Below, in pieces: positions 35,868 to 43,808 of a stretch of 64,000 bases of DNA. This stretch comes from Thalassotalea agarivorans. GTDB lineage: Bacteria; Pseudomonadota; Gammaproteobacteria; Enterobacterales; Alteromonadaceae. Where the stretch lies: NCBI RefSeq assembly GCF_030295955.1, contig NZ_AP027363.1, positions 3,263,046 to 3,327,045 of the forward strand, in the 5' to 3' direction. Position 1 is the stretch's first letter. Each line of letters opens with the position of its first letter. The translations under genes were made by a program, and so were the position numbers. Under the pieces are notes generated by a model. The model was not told the origin of the DNA and did no database searches. It saw only the letters and a program-made list of their open reading frames with translations.

Positions 35868-36866
35868 ATGAAGAAATTACTATTAGCTAGTGTGCTCGCT
35901 AGTGTATCGATAGGAACTTGGGCCGCAGAGCCGGTCACAATGGAAAATTATGTTGTCGCTGAAAGTGATTGGTACTTTGCAGGTGTACAAGAGAAGGCAG
36001 GCGTTAATCAATGGATTCACGACGAGCCAGTGTCTAAGAATAATCAGCAAGTGATTCGCTCAAATCGGGATGTGGTTTACTCTATTGCTATTGTCGATGT
36101 GAGCCAAGGTGCGACTTTTAGTGTGCCAGAATCTAATGAATTTCAGATTATCCATATCATTGATGAGGCCCATCTGTTTCACCAGGTCGTAAGAAATGGT
36201 GAATCGCTTGAAGTGAATGCCGAAGATATTGAAGGCGAATATGTTTACCTGTTAGCCAGAACTCGAGACAACGGTGACCTTGAAGATACAAAAGCTCGCC
36301 AGCAAGCGCTGAAATTCGAAGCTAAAGCTAACCGCCCATACAAGGCCAAGGGATTTGACGCAGAAGAAGTGATCGCCTTCCGTGAAGAGCTGGTTAGACA
36401 GGTCAATTCTGGCGAACAACCGATTTCAGGGCACGATGCCTTCGGTAGAACTTTGGAGGACGTGAACCCTCACAACTATCTTTATGCCGCCGCTTATGGC
36501 TGGGGAGGATTACCAATGACTACTGCACAGTATGTACCTTTGCAGGTTGATTCCGCTGCTTGTCAGGTATGGCGGATTGCAAAGCCGGATCTAGATTGGA
36601 CTAATAATGGCTTTATGTCAGCCACTTTTTATGGCGCAGATGGCTGGATAAAAGTTGATGACTTTTACATCCCACATAGTGAAATGAAAGATGAAGGCGA
36701 TAGTTTTTCTTTTACAACTAACTGTGCACAGGGACCGAATAACGCTACGGTTGAAAAAGGTGGTAACATACTGATTCGAATGTATTTACCTGTTGATGCT
36801 TTGGAAGTGAAAAAGGTTGCCGATACCATGTACAGTGTCAAAGGTCAGATAGTTAGCGAAGATTAG
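35868..36866 (+). CDS. Secreted DUF1254/DUF1214-type protein
   Basis: This 332-residue protein has a signal peptide (MKKLLLASVLASVSIGTWAA). The N-terminal half contains NRDVVYSIAIVDVSQGATF, as in DUF1254 proteins, and the C-terminal half has a DUF1214-like segment (FYGADGWIKVDDFYIPHSE). It is shorter than the usual fused form. A GAGGAG ribosome binding site precedes the start, and a promoter TTGAAG-17-TAATCT lies at 35798-35826. It is the first gene of a pair with the lipoprotein downstream. The biochemical role of these domains is not established. Confidence 0.88.
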   Translation: MKKLLLASVLASVSIGTWAAEPVTMENYVVAESDWYFAGVQEKAGVNQWIHDEPVSKNNQQVIRSNRDVVYSIAIVDVSQGATFSVPESNEFQIIHIIDEAHLFHQVVRNGESLEVNAEDIEGEYVYLLARTRDNGDLEDTKARQQALKFEAKANRPYKAKGFDAEEVIAFREELVRQVNSGEQPISGHDAFGRTLEDVNPHNYLYAAAYGWGGLPMTTAQYVPLQVDSAACQVWRIAKPDLDWTNNGFMSATFYGADGWIKVDDFYIPHSEMKDEGDSFSFTTNCAQGPNNATVEKGGNILIRMYLPVDALEVKKVADTMYSVKGQIVSED

Positions 36867-36902
36867 TAATACTTAATGCCACCATTGGCAGAGGATTTAG
36901 AT

Positions 36903-38420
36903 ATGAAAAAGTTTTTACTTGCGAGCGTTATCGCAACTGCTTCAATAGCGATAGTAGGTTGTAACGATCTCGACAACCAGCAACCAGCTAATGTCAATAA
37001 TGTCAGCTTAGATAACGCATCACTAATAGGTAACGAATCTATAGTTACACCATATGGAACGATAGGTATTGAGCATAACTATATTACTGATGAAGGCTCT
37101 GCCATTTTGTTCGATGCTATGGATATGCAGCGTGCTTCACAAGCTTATATTTGGTCTACGCCTTTGGTTAGCATGATTACTTGGCGCGACGAAATGAATC
37201 AAGCCTACAATACCCATAATCGTGGTGAGTTCGCAGTTCTGGAAAGCTACAATGAAAAATTAGGTGTAGTCACTGGAAATTTAACCACCCCGTATATCTT
37301 TAGTTTTGATAGCGTGGCTGAAGGGCCGCTTGAAGTTAAATACCCAGCAGGCATGACTGCCGGCGCATTTTTAGACTTTTGGCAGCGCCCTATTGCCGAT
37401 GTTGGATTAACAGGTCCCGACCAAGGTAAAGGCGGTCACTATATTATCGTCGGCCCTAATGATGACCCAGAAAAGTACAAAGCTCCTGGCGTTCATGTCT
37501 TTCAGTCTGAAACCAACAATGTGTTTCTGGGCTTAAGAATTCTTGAAAGTGATCCTGCTTACAGCGAGAAATTTCAAAGTCAGTTGAAAATATCAGCCTA
37601 TGGCGAAAAACCTGTAGAGATAAAATTTAATGCCGGCTACGACAAGCCTTGGTCAGGTACAGCACCACGAGATTTAAGCTACTGGCAACGCCTACATAAA
37701 AACATCAATGAGGAGCCAATAAGAGAACAAGATAAAGTCTGGATAGCCATGTTAGAACCGCTGGGAATTAGTATCGGAAAGCCATTTAATCCCGACGAAC
37801 GTCAAAAGAAGCTGTTATTAGAAGGTTTAGCCATGGGCGAGTTAATGCTCAGAAATCTACAAACTAACCCGCGCTTTGCTGAAGTCTACTGGGACAATAC
37901 AAATTGGTATAAAAGTTTTGATTTCACCATTCCACAAATCACCGATACTCGTGTGGAATTAGATGAACGTGCCGTTTGGTTTTATGAAGCCGTTTCAAGT
38001 ACTGAGGGTATGGTTAACCCCGTTGTTGGCAAGGGCCAAGTATATATGACGACAAAGCGAGATTCGGATGGCAATTTACTTAGAGCGGATAAAACCTACC
38101 GCTTAAGAGTACCAGCTGATGTGCCTGTAGGGCAGTTTTGGTCACTAACTTTGTATAGTGAAGAAACCCGCAGACCCTATGAAAATGGAGAAGGGACTAT
38201 CAGAAGTGTCAGTTTAGATAGCAAGTTAGAAGATTTGGTTAAAAACGAAGACGGTTCGGTAGATTTGTATATAGGTGCCCATGCTCCTAAAGGTTACGAA
38301 AAGAACCATATGCAAACAGTGGGAAAAGATGGTTGGTTTGTTTACTTTAGGCTTTATGCACCGCTGGAAGGTTTTTTTGATAAGTCATTTAGTTTGCCTG
38401 ACTTTGAGAAAATTGATTAA
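36903..38420 (+). CDS. DUF1254/DUF1214-domain lipoprotein
   Basis: The ATG at 36903 has AGAGGA six bases upstream and gives a clean lipoprotein signal (lipobox IVGC, Cys20), so I prefer it over an ATG nine codons earlier. The 505-residue protein has an N-terminal DUF1254 domain (AYIWSTPLVSMITWRDEMN, TPYIFSFD) and a C-terminal DUF1214 domain (YRLRVPADVPVGQFWSLTLY, GWFVYFRLYAPLEGFF). Such proteins are widespread and uncharacterised envelope proteins. It follows the shorter homolog by 36 bases and ends in a terminator. Confidence 0.92.
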   Translation: MKKFLLASVIATASIAIVGCNDLDNQQPANVNNVSLDNASLIGNESIVTPYGTIGIEHNYITDEGSAILFDAMDMQRASQAYIWSTPLVSMITWRDEMNQAYNTHNRGEFAVLESYNEKLGVVTGNLTTPYIFSFDSVAEGPLEVKYPAGMTAGAFLDFWQRPIADVGLTGPDQGKGGHYIIVGPNDDPEKYKAPGVHVFQSETNNVFLGLRILESDPAYSEKFQSQLKISAYGEKPVEIKFNAGYDKPWSGTAPRDLSYWQRLHKNINEEPIREQDKVWIAMLEPLGISIGKPFNPDERQKKLLLEGLAMGELMLRNLQTNPRFAEVYWDNTNWYKSFDFTIPQITDTRVELDERAVWFYEAVSSTEGMVNPVVGKGQVYMTTKRDSDGNLLRADKTYRLRVPADVPVGQFWSLTLYSEETRRPYENGEGTIRSVSLDSKLEDLVKNEDGSVDLYIGAHAPKGYEKNHMQTVGKDGWFVYFRLYAPLEGFFDKSFSLPDFEKID

Positions 38421-38429
38421 GGTACAGTA

Positions 38430-38452
38430 AGAAGGGGCTTGTAGCCCCTTCT
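38430..38452 (+). terminator. Terminator of the DUF1254 operon
   Basis: AAGAAGGGGCT and AGCCCCTTCTT form an 11-bp stem around TGT (roughly 38429-38453), followed by a T-rich stretch. Confidence 0.88.
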
Positions 38453-38527
38453 TCTTTATTATTTATATCAAATCTAAGTGCTGCGCTCATAGAGAGATAC
38501 CATGTTCTTTGTTCCTATATATTGGAT

Positions 38528-38552
38528 GTCCAGTACCAAAGTACAGGATGAC
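38528..38552. repeat. Dispersed intergenic repeat, copy D (degenerate)
   Basis: GTCCAGTACCAAAGTACAGGATGAC, split as GTCCAGTACC and AAAGTACAGGATGAC, keeps the paired arms (GTAC/GTAC) and the GGATGAC tail of the family with a changed core. Confidence 0.4.
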
Positions 38553-38564
38553 TTTTCCGGGCAT

Positions 38565-38650
38565 AAAAAAACCCCGACGGGCGTCGGGGCAAAAATCAAG
38601 GAAACACCGTTTAAGGATAAAAGGTGTACTGATTAGACCTGTACCCTATT
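38565..38650 (-). ncRNA. Possible 3'-derived small RNA ending in a strong terminator
   Basis: On the minus strand this begins with a GTAC...GTAC stem, then ACACC and GGTGT arms around an A/U-rich loop, then a single-stranded TTCCTTGATTTTT. It ends in the terminator CCCCGAC/GTCGGGG (38572-38589) plus seven T. It follows the stop of the 67-residue membrane protein gene by about 40 bases. It could be just the 3' untranslated region of that gene; no convincing separate promoter is visible. Confidence 0.35.
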
Positions 38651-38691
38651 CAAAAACTTTCAATATTTGTTAAATTTTTTATAAAAATTTG

Positions 38692-38895
38692 TTACTTGTT
38701 GATAGTAAACAAGTATTTTTGCGCTAATGGCATAACGATGTAACTCACTATAGGTACAATAATAGCGACAACAATCGCTACCTTTTGCCACTCATTAGTC
38801 GGCAGTGCAGGCGCCAACCACTTAGGAATAAAATACACCAATGGCACCAGCGCCAAATAGTTAATCAAGGCCATTAGATGTTTGTTTGGCTTCAT
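38692..38895 (-). CDS. Small two-helix membrane protein
   Basis: This 67-residue protein has two hydrophobic segments (about residues 8-24 and 38-60) and short basic ends. I do not recognise a characterised family. It lies 18 bases downstream of a pirin gene on the same strand and probably shares its transcript. Confidence 0.7.
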   Translation of the reverse strand: MKPNKHLMALINYLALVPLVYFIPKWLAPALPTNEWQKVAIVVAIIVPIVSYIVMPLAQKYLFTINK

Positions 38896-38913
38896 GGTTT
38901 ACTATGCTCCGCT

Positions 38914-39603
38914 TTAGGCTAGCGTCGAAACAACAACCAACTCGCTTGATGCCAGCGCTTTAATGGTTAATCGATCAGCACGAATCAAAACGCCTTCCTC
39001 AGCTACTTGCTGTGTTTCGTCATCTTTTATCTCAACTGCGCCTGAAGCAACATAAATCAGAGATTGCTGAGTAAGGGTTAACGATTCTTCGTTAGAGATA
39101 CGCACAACATCAATCGTGGTGTTACTATCAAACGTTGTTGTTTGTGATTTGTCGCCACCATATATCCGTGTTTTACCCTGTTTTTTGGGCGTATAGTGCT
39201 TATAGCCGGCAGGCTGTCCAGCTTCATCAGGGAGTACCCAAAGTTGTAGCATGCGGTTTTTTGTCGCATCAGGGTTAATTTCGTTATGCGAAAATCCTTC
39301 GCCCCCAGCGCGTTGCACTTGCACATCACCTGCAACTAGACTCTGGCCATGCTCTAACGAACCTTCGTGCGCCACTTGTCCTTTCATCATGATTGATATG
39401 ACGTCAATTTCCCTGTGCGGATGCATGGTGGTTTCTCCAAAAGGTTGAAATTGAGCATCTGCTAAATAAACGAAGTTGCCAATACCTTCAAAAGTAAGGG
39501 GTGATTTGCGCGCTCTAAAAACACGAGAGTCTGTGACTAGTCGGTGCTCTGTTAAACCTGCGAACCCGCCTAAAGGTAAATCTTTTCTTGCTAAAACTTG
39601 CAT
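38914..39603 (-). CDS. Pirin-family bicupin protein
   Basis: This 229-residue bicupin has the N-terminal metal-site motif HPHREID (His61 and His63), with a third His (EHGQSL) and a Glu (GGEGFSHNE) in the expected places, as in pirin and quercetin-2,3-dioxygenase-like YhhW. Pirins bind iron or other metals, and some oxidise flavonols. The natural substrate is unknown. It is divergent from a LysR gene. Confidence 0.93.
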   Translation of the reverse strand: MQVLARKDLPLGGFAGLTEHRLVTDSRVFRARKSPLTFEGIGNFVYLADAQFQPFGETTMHPHREIDVISIMMKGQVAHEGSLEHGQSLVAGDVQVQRAGGEGFSHNEINPDATKNRMLQLWVLPDEAGQPAGYKHYTPKKQGKTRIYGGDKSQTTTFDSNTTIDVVRISNEESLTLTQQSLIYVASGAVEIKDDETQQVAEEGVLIRADRLTIKALASSELVVVSTLA

Positions 39604-39715
39604 TGTTACTTCCCAATTAAGTTACATTTGAAACAAGTGTAGTGCGCGTTTATTGTTTAATAAATAGCAACTAACTGATAACATAATCTCATTTTTAACA
39701 ACAATAAGGTTTTCT

Positions 39716-40618
39716 GTGGATCTAAACGACATGATGGTGTTTCTAGCTGTCGTAGAAACTGGAAGCTTCACATTAGCAGCTGAGCGACTCGGTATTCCAA
39801 AAGCCAATGTAAGTCGGCGGGTAAGCAAGCTAGAAAAAAGTTTAAATGCCGTTTTACTTGAACGCTCGACACGCTCGCAGCATTTAACTGAAGCTGGACA
39901 GCGATTTGTTAATCATTGCAAACGCATTCAACAAGAAACTGAGCTTGCTAAGGCCTGTGTGTCTACAACACAAACCGATTACAGCGGACAACTCAAAATT
40001 GGTGCGTCGGTATCGATAGGCCATGAAGTGTTAAAGTCGAGTCTGGCGCAGTTCCTAAACTTGTATCCCAAAATTAACATGCATTTGAGTTTGCTTAATC
40101 GCCGCGTAAATTTTGTTGAAGAAGGGTTTGATGTAGTTATTCGTGTCGGTAAATTAGACGACTCCAACTTAATCGCTAAAAAGCTTGGCACGGTTGAAAG
40201 AAAACTTTTCGCTAGCAGAGACTACCTGAATAATCATGCCCATATCGAAGAGGTGGCCGATCTTTCTCACCATCGCTGGATGCTGATGAACCCACTCAAC
40301 AACGACCAAAAGCAAACCCTAGTAAATGGCAATCAGCAATGGCAATTTGATCATCCGCCCCGACTCTTTTTAGATGACTTTGCCATGTTAAAACAAAGCA
40401 TTTTGGATGAGATGGGCGTAGCGTGTATACCTGCTTACATGGTGGAAAACGAAGTACAGCAAGGGTTAATAAAGCCGGTGTTACCACAATGGGGTTTATC
40501 ACCCGTAGATATTTATGCGCTCTATCCGAAACATCGATCGAACATCGTCAAGGTTGCAGCATTCCTGGAATTTATAGCAACGGTATTTGATACAAAGTTA
40601 AACAAAAACACCTATTGA
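39716..40618 (+). CDS. LysR-family regulator divergent from the pirin gene
   Basis: This 300-residue regulator uses a GTG start with AAGG seven bases upstream; ATG codons five and six codons later are alternatives. The N-terminal helix-turn-helix has TGSFTLAAERLGIPKANVSRRV, split as TGSFTLAAERLG and IPKANVSRRV, typical of the CrgA/PtxR-like subgroup. The C-terminal part is a LysR substrate domain. It probably controls the divergent pirin operon. Confidence 0.93.
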   Translation: MDLNDMMVFLAVVETGSFTLAAERLGIPKANVSRRVSKLEKSLNAVLLERSTRSQHLTEAGQRFVNHCKRIQQETELAKACVSTTQTDYSGQLKIGASVSIGHEVLKSSLAQFLNLYPKINMHLSLLNRRVNFVEEGFDVVIRVGKLDDSNLIAKKLGTVERKLFASRDYLNNHAHIEEVADLSHHRWMLMNPLNNDQKQTLVNGNQQWQFDHPPRLFLDDFAMLKQSILDEMGVACIPAYMVENEVQQGLIKPVLPQWGLSPVDIYALYPKHRSNIVKVAAFLEFIATVFDTKLNKNTY

Positions 40619-40643
40619 CCGAACATTCGTTCTGTTGTTTAAT
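40615..40643 (+). promoter_or_regulatory. TetR promoter with operator between -35 and -10
   Basis: TTGACC (40615-40620), 17 bases, and TTTAAT (40638-40643) form a promoter. Between the boxes lies GAACATTCGTTC (40621-40632), an inverted repeat of GAAC/GTTC. The core CGAACATTCG recurs upstream of the downstream lipase-like gene (41281-41290). This indicates autorepression by the TetR protein and control of its neighbour. Confidence 0.6.
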
Positions 40644-40649
40644 TGCACC

Positions 40650-41228
40650 ATGAAAAAAGAAATTCCACCTAAAAAACAAGCTATCTTTGATGCCACCTTA
40701 ACCTTGGTTGCGTCACATGGATTGCACAATACGCCGATGTCGTTGATCAAAAAAGAAGCCGGTGTTTCAGCTGGCGCTGTTTATCATTACTTTGAAAGTA
40801 AAGAAGCATTGATCAATGAACTTTATGTAACTGCTAAGTCGGAAATCAGTGACGCTGTGATCAGCGAACTAGATTTAGACGCGCCATATGAAGAAAGTTT
40901 TTTCAGCTTATGGATTAATGCCTATTACTACTTTGCAAGTAAACCCGATGCCTTAAGTTTTATTGAGCAATGTAGTAACTCACCCATTATTACTGAGCAA
41001 ACTAAAGCGCAGGTAGTAACCACCTACCAAAAATCTGCAGAGTTTTTTGAACAAGGCATTGCTCAGGGTAATATTAAGCCTTTGCATATCGATGTTATTC
41101 ACACCCTCATTTATGGCAGCATTGTCAGCTTAATTAAACTCGCCAAAGATCAACCAGAATTAGTTAATGACGAGGTTATTGAGCAAGCCGCTATTTTCTG
41201 CTGGGACGGTCTTATCCAACTAAACTAA
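40650..41228 (+). CDS. TetR-family regulator, possibly leaderless
   Basis: This 192-residue protein starts MKKEIPPKKQAIFDATLTLV and has a TetR helix-turn-helix (SLIKKEAGVSAGAVYHYFESKE, split as SLIKKEAGVSAG and AVYHYFESKE). I chose the ATG at 40650 because an earlier in-frame ATG lies within the promoter. It has no ribosome binding site, and its A lies seven bases after the -10 box, so the mRNA may be leaderless. The ligand is unknown. Confidence 0.92.
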   Translation: MKKEIPPKKQAIFDATLTLVASHGLHNTPMSLIKKEAGVSAGAVYHYFESKEALINELYVTAKSEISDAVISELDLDAPYEESFFSLWINAYYYFASKPDALSFIEQCSNSPIITEQTKAQVVTTYQKSAEFFEQGIAQGNIKPLHIDVIHTLIYGSIVSLIKLAKDQPELVNDEVIEQAAIFCWDGLIQLN

Positions 41229-41280
41229 AGATTCGCTTTACTCGTAATAATAACGAGGGATATTGAATTTACGGAACAAA

Positions 41281-41290
41281 CGAACATTCG
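41281..41290. promoter_or_regulatory. Second copy of the TetR operator core
   Basis: CGAACATTCG, identical to the core in the TetR promoter, lies 15 bases upstream of the lipase-like ATG. Binding here could block transcription or translation of that gene. Confidence 0.5.
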
Positions 41291-41304
41291 CTTTTCAGGT
41301 ATAT

Positions 41305-42072
41305 ATGATTAAAACGACGATACATTTCACTAAGTGTGCACTGATCTTGTTAGTTGGTTTAACTCTAATGTCGGGTTGCAGCTCAAGCCATCATGCGCCA
41401 GTGATAGCCAAAAATGAAACGGTTATTGTTGCCCATGGCTTGGCGAGAAGTGCTGGTGCGATGTGGCAACTAGAAGAGGAATTACAAGAGCAAGGCTATC
41501 AAGTATGTTTGCTCGATTATGACAGTTTAGGTGAAACTGTAGACGATGTATTAGCCGATACTTCACAACAAATAACCAACTGCTTACCAGAAACCGGTAA
41601 GGTGCATTTTGTTGGTCATTCGCTTGGTGGCTTAGTGATAAAAAGCTATTTAAACAAGCATCAAGAGACCTTGCCTAAAGGAGAGCTTGGCGAAGTGATT
41701 TTGGCTGGCACACCCAATTCAGGCAGTGAAGTTGCCGACCATTTGAAAGACAGTTTATTGATGGATTGGGGTGGTGATATATCTCGTTCGTTAAGTACAA
41801 AACAAATCGCTCTTTGGCAAAAAGAAGCACAAATCGAAAAAGCGGTAGGGGTTATCGCCGGAACTAAACCGTCAAGAATGACCAAAGATTTGTTCTCCGG
41901 CAAAAACGACGGTTTAGTTTCTGTTGCATCAGCAAGCGCTGTGAATGTTAAAGATATTATTGAATTACCGATCAGCCATTCAGCGATGCGAAAAGATGAC
42001 GAAACCGCTAGGCAAATCATCTACTTCTTGTCGCACGGCAAGTTTCAGCACACGACAATTTCGGAAATTTAG
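41305..42072 (+). CDS. Alpha/beta-hydrolase (lipase-like) lipoprotein
   Basis: The ATG at 41305 (CAGG ribosome binding site) gives a lipoprotein signal with the lipobox LMSGC; the longer TTG-start frame lacks support. The body is an alpha/beta-hydrolase with the early oxyanion block IVAHGLARS, nucleophile elbow GHSLGGL, acid NDGLVSV and catalytic His in PISHSAM. It resembles PGAP1-like or lipase-class proteins acting at the envelope. It is downstream of a TetR gene and shares its operator sequence, so derepression by an unknown ligand is likely. Confidence 0.9.
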   Translation: MIKTTIHFTKCALILLVGLTLMSGCSSSHHAPVIAKNETVIVAHGLARSAGAMWQLEEELQEQGYQVCLLDYDSLGETVDDVLADTSQQITNCLPETGKVHFVGHSLGGLVIKSYLNKHQETLPKGELGEVILAGTPNSGSEVADHLKDSLLMDWGGDISRSLSTKQIALWQKEAQIEKAVGVIAGTKPSRMTKDLFSGKNDGLVSVASASAVNVKDIIELPISHSAMRKDDETARQIIYFLSHGKFQHTTISEI

Positions 42073-42126
42073 ATCCTGTATCTTTGCATCTTACGGCATA
42101 GTAATTTTAACCATCATTAAAGTTTC

Positions 42127-43617
42127 TTAAAATTCTGGTACACAGATATCTTCTTTGTTTTCCGCTGGCAACGCTGGAAAACACCAACTATCGTCTTTGA
42201 AAAAGACTTTGTCGCCTGTGTAGGGATTAACAAGTTTTGACACAGTTGCTTTATTAATAGCGTTATGAAGTAGAAGCTGAACATCCAAAGAAGCCAGTTG
42301 CATATTAAGAGATACTTTGTAACGAGGCCAAACAGTATATAGAATAATAGCACCGGAAATATTCCTGTAATTCCTTATAAAGAACCCTTTTTCATTTGGC
42401 CCATCGAGCAGCATCGTTTTATCTAATGATTCAAATTGCTGATAAGAGCTCAATAAATTTTTCTTATTAATATTTTGTGGAATTTTATCTAGATTTAATC
42501 GTAAATATAAATCATTTGTCACACTATTTGGCTTGTATAGTAAAGACAATACAATAGGGGAAAAATACTGCTCAATTACACTGCGTCCTTTAAGAAAATT
42601 TTCTTCAATGCGTTTCTCTCCGATGTTTATTAACGCTGCAGTATCACTAAACTGAACTTTCCAAAATTTTGGATCAGCATTCACTACTTCAATGGGTAAT
42701 GAATTAGGTAATAATTCTAAATTGTTGCTCGACTTTTGCGTCTTTGATTGCAACAACCTAAACAAAGGAAGTAAGTCTTGCTCAATCACTAAAAGTGATA
42801 CTACCGTATGAAGAATTGAATTCGTTTTTAGGAATTTAAACTCCAGCTTAGCTAATCGATTATACAATGCGCTGGCTTCGTTAAGGTTCTCTTCTTCTAT
42901 TAACAAAACAATTTTTGCTGTAACAACCTTGCTGATGTTTATTCGATCGAAACCTCTACTGCTAACCGCTGTATCATTTACAACGTGCGTATTGTTGAAT
43001 GATACAAGCGAGAGATACTCTTCGATAGTAGACTGATTTTCTCTGTAGAAAGCGTCAATTTCACTTTTTTTGTTTGATATATTTATTGAACAAGTTGGTT
43101 CCGTTAACTCACATAAACCGGCTTTTTCAGCAAACGCCGTAAATGGTGTGATTTTTGGAATATCTCGATTGAAATCTAAAGGAAGATTTGGGTTATAACT
43201 CCTTTTAAAAGCTGCTTCATAAGACAGTTTTGCTTCTTCATATGTCGTCGAGCCAAGCGCTAAAAAAGCGATAAAAAGATTATCGTCTAGGTCTTTGTTG
43301 TAGCTGAATTCTCTTAGAGTTTCTTGAACACTTGGTAGCAATTGATCATCGACAAACATTTTGTAAATAGCTACAAACAAATTGTTGTTAGAAGCTGATA
43401 AGGTTTCCCTCTGTTGAGGTTCTGTATTTTCTTCTGGAGCCAAATTCAAAGTATGAGTGTTATCTTCGTGTTCTTTATCATATTGATATTTGTCGATGAT
43501 ATATTGTGCTTCCGGCACTATATCGTCATCTGAAAATAGGTGATAAAACAAAGCGGCTATCAAAAGAAGTAACGTTGATAGAGCGACATATCCCTTGTTG
43601 TTATTGATTAAGTCCAT
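42127..43617 (-). CDS. Membrane-anchored protein, unknown function
   Basis: This 496-residue protein has one N-terminal helix (about residues 10-28) and a large predicted extracytoplasmic part rich in Asn, Leu and Lys. Cys residues pair near the middle (LCELTEPTCSIN) and at the end (WCFPA and EDICVPEF). No family is recognised. It is isolated, with a dispersed repeat on its upstream side and no terminator visible. Confidence 0.75.
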   Translation of the reverse strand: MDLINNNKGYVALSTLLLLIAALFYHLFSDDDIVPEAQYIIDKYQYDKEHEDNTHTLNLAPEENTEPQQRETLSASNNNLFVAIYKMFVDDQLLPSVQETLREFSYNKDLDDNLFIAFLALGSTTYEEAKLSYEAAFKRSYNPNLPLDFNRDIPKITPFTAFAEKAGLCELTEPTCSINISNKKSEIDAFYRENQSTIEEYLSLVSFNNTHVVNDTAVSSRGFDRINISKVVTAKIVLLIEEENLNEASALYNRLAKLEFKFLKTNSILHTVVSLLVIEQDLLPLFRLLQSKTQKSSNNLELLPNSLPIEVVNADPKFWKVQFSDTAALINIGEKRIEENFLKGRSVIEQYFSPIVLSLLYKPNSVTNDLYLRLNLDKIPQNINKKNLLSSYQQFESLDKTMLLDGPNEKGFFIRNYRNISGAIILYTVWPRYKVSLNMQLASLDVQLLLHNAINKATVSKLVNPYTGDKVFFKDDSWCFPALPAENKEDICVPEF

Positions 43618-43661
43618 TTTTATTATTCTTTATTTTTAATCAGTGTATAAATTAGTAAAAA

Positions 43662-43790
43662 CTAGATCCCGTAAAACAGGTTTCCTGTTCCCTTAAGCGA
43701 AGCGATCCTTATACGCAGGAGATCCCGTGTAACAACATCACGGGATGACGAGGTTTTTCTCGCCCCTTGCTCCATTAACGCAGCGAACAT
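43662..43790. repeat. Dispersed intergenic repeat, copy E (double)
   Basis: Two related segments stand in tandem. The first starts AGATCCCGTAAAACAGG. The second, GATCCCGTGTAAC...ATCACGGGATGACGA (43720-43750), continues into CTCGCCCCTTGCTCC and AACGCAGCGA, which closely matches copy A at 23967-24011. It sits between polA and the unknown membrane-anchored gene. Confidence 0.65.
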
Positions 43791-43808
43791 GCGCCATGCA
43801 CCTAGCCG

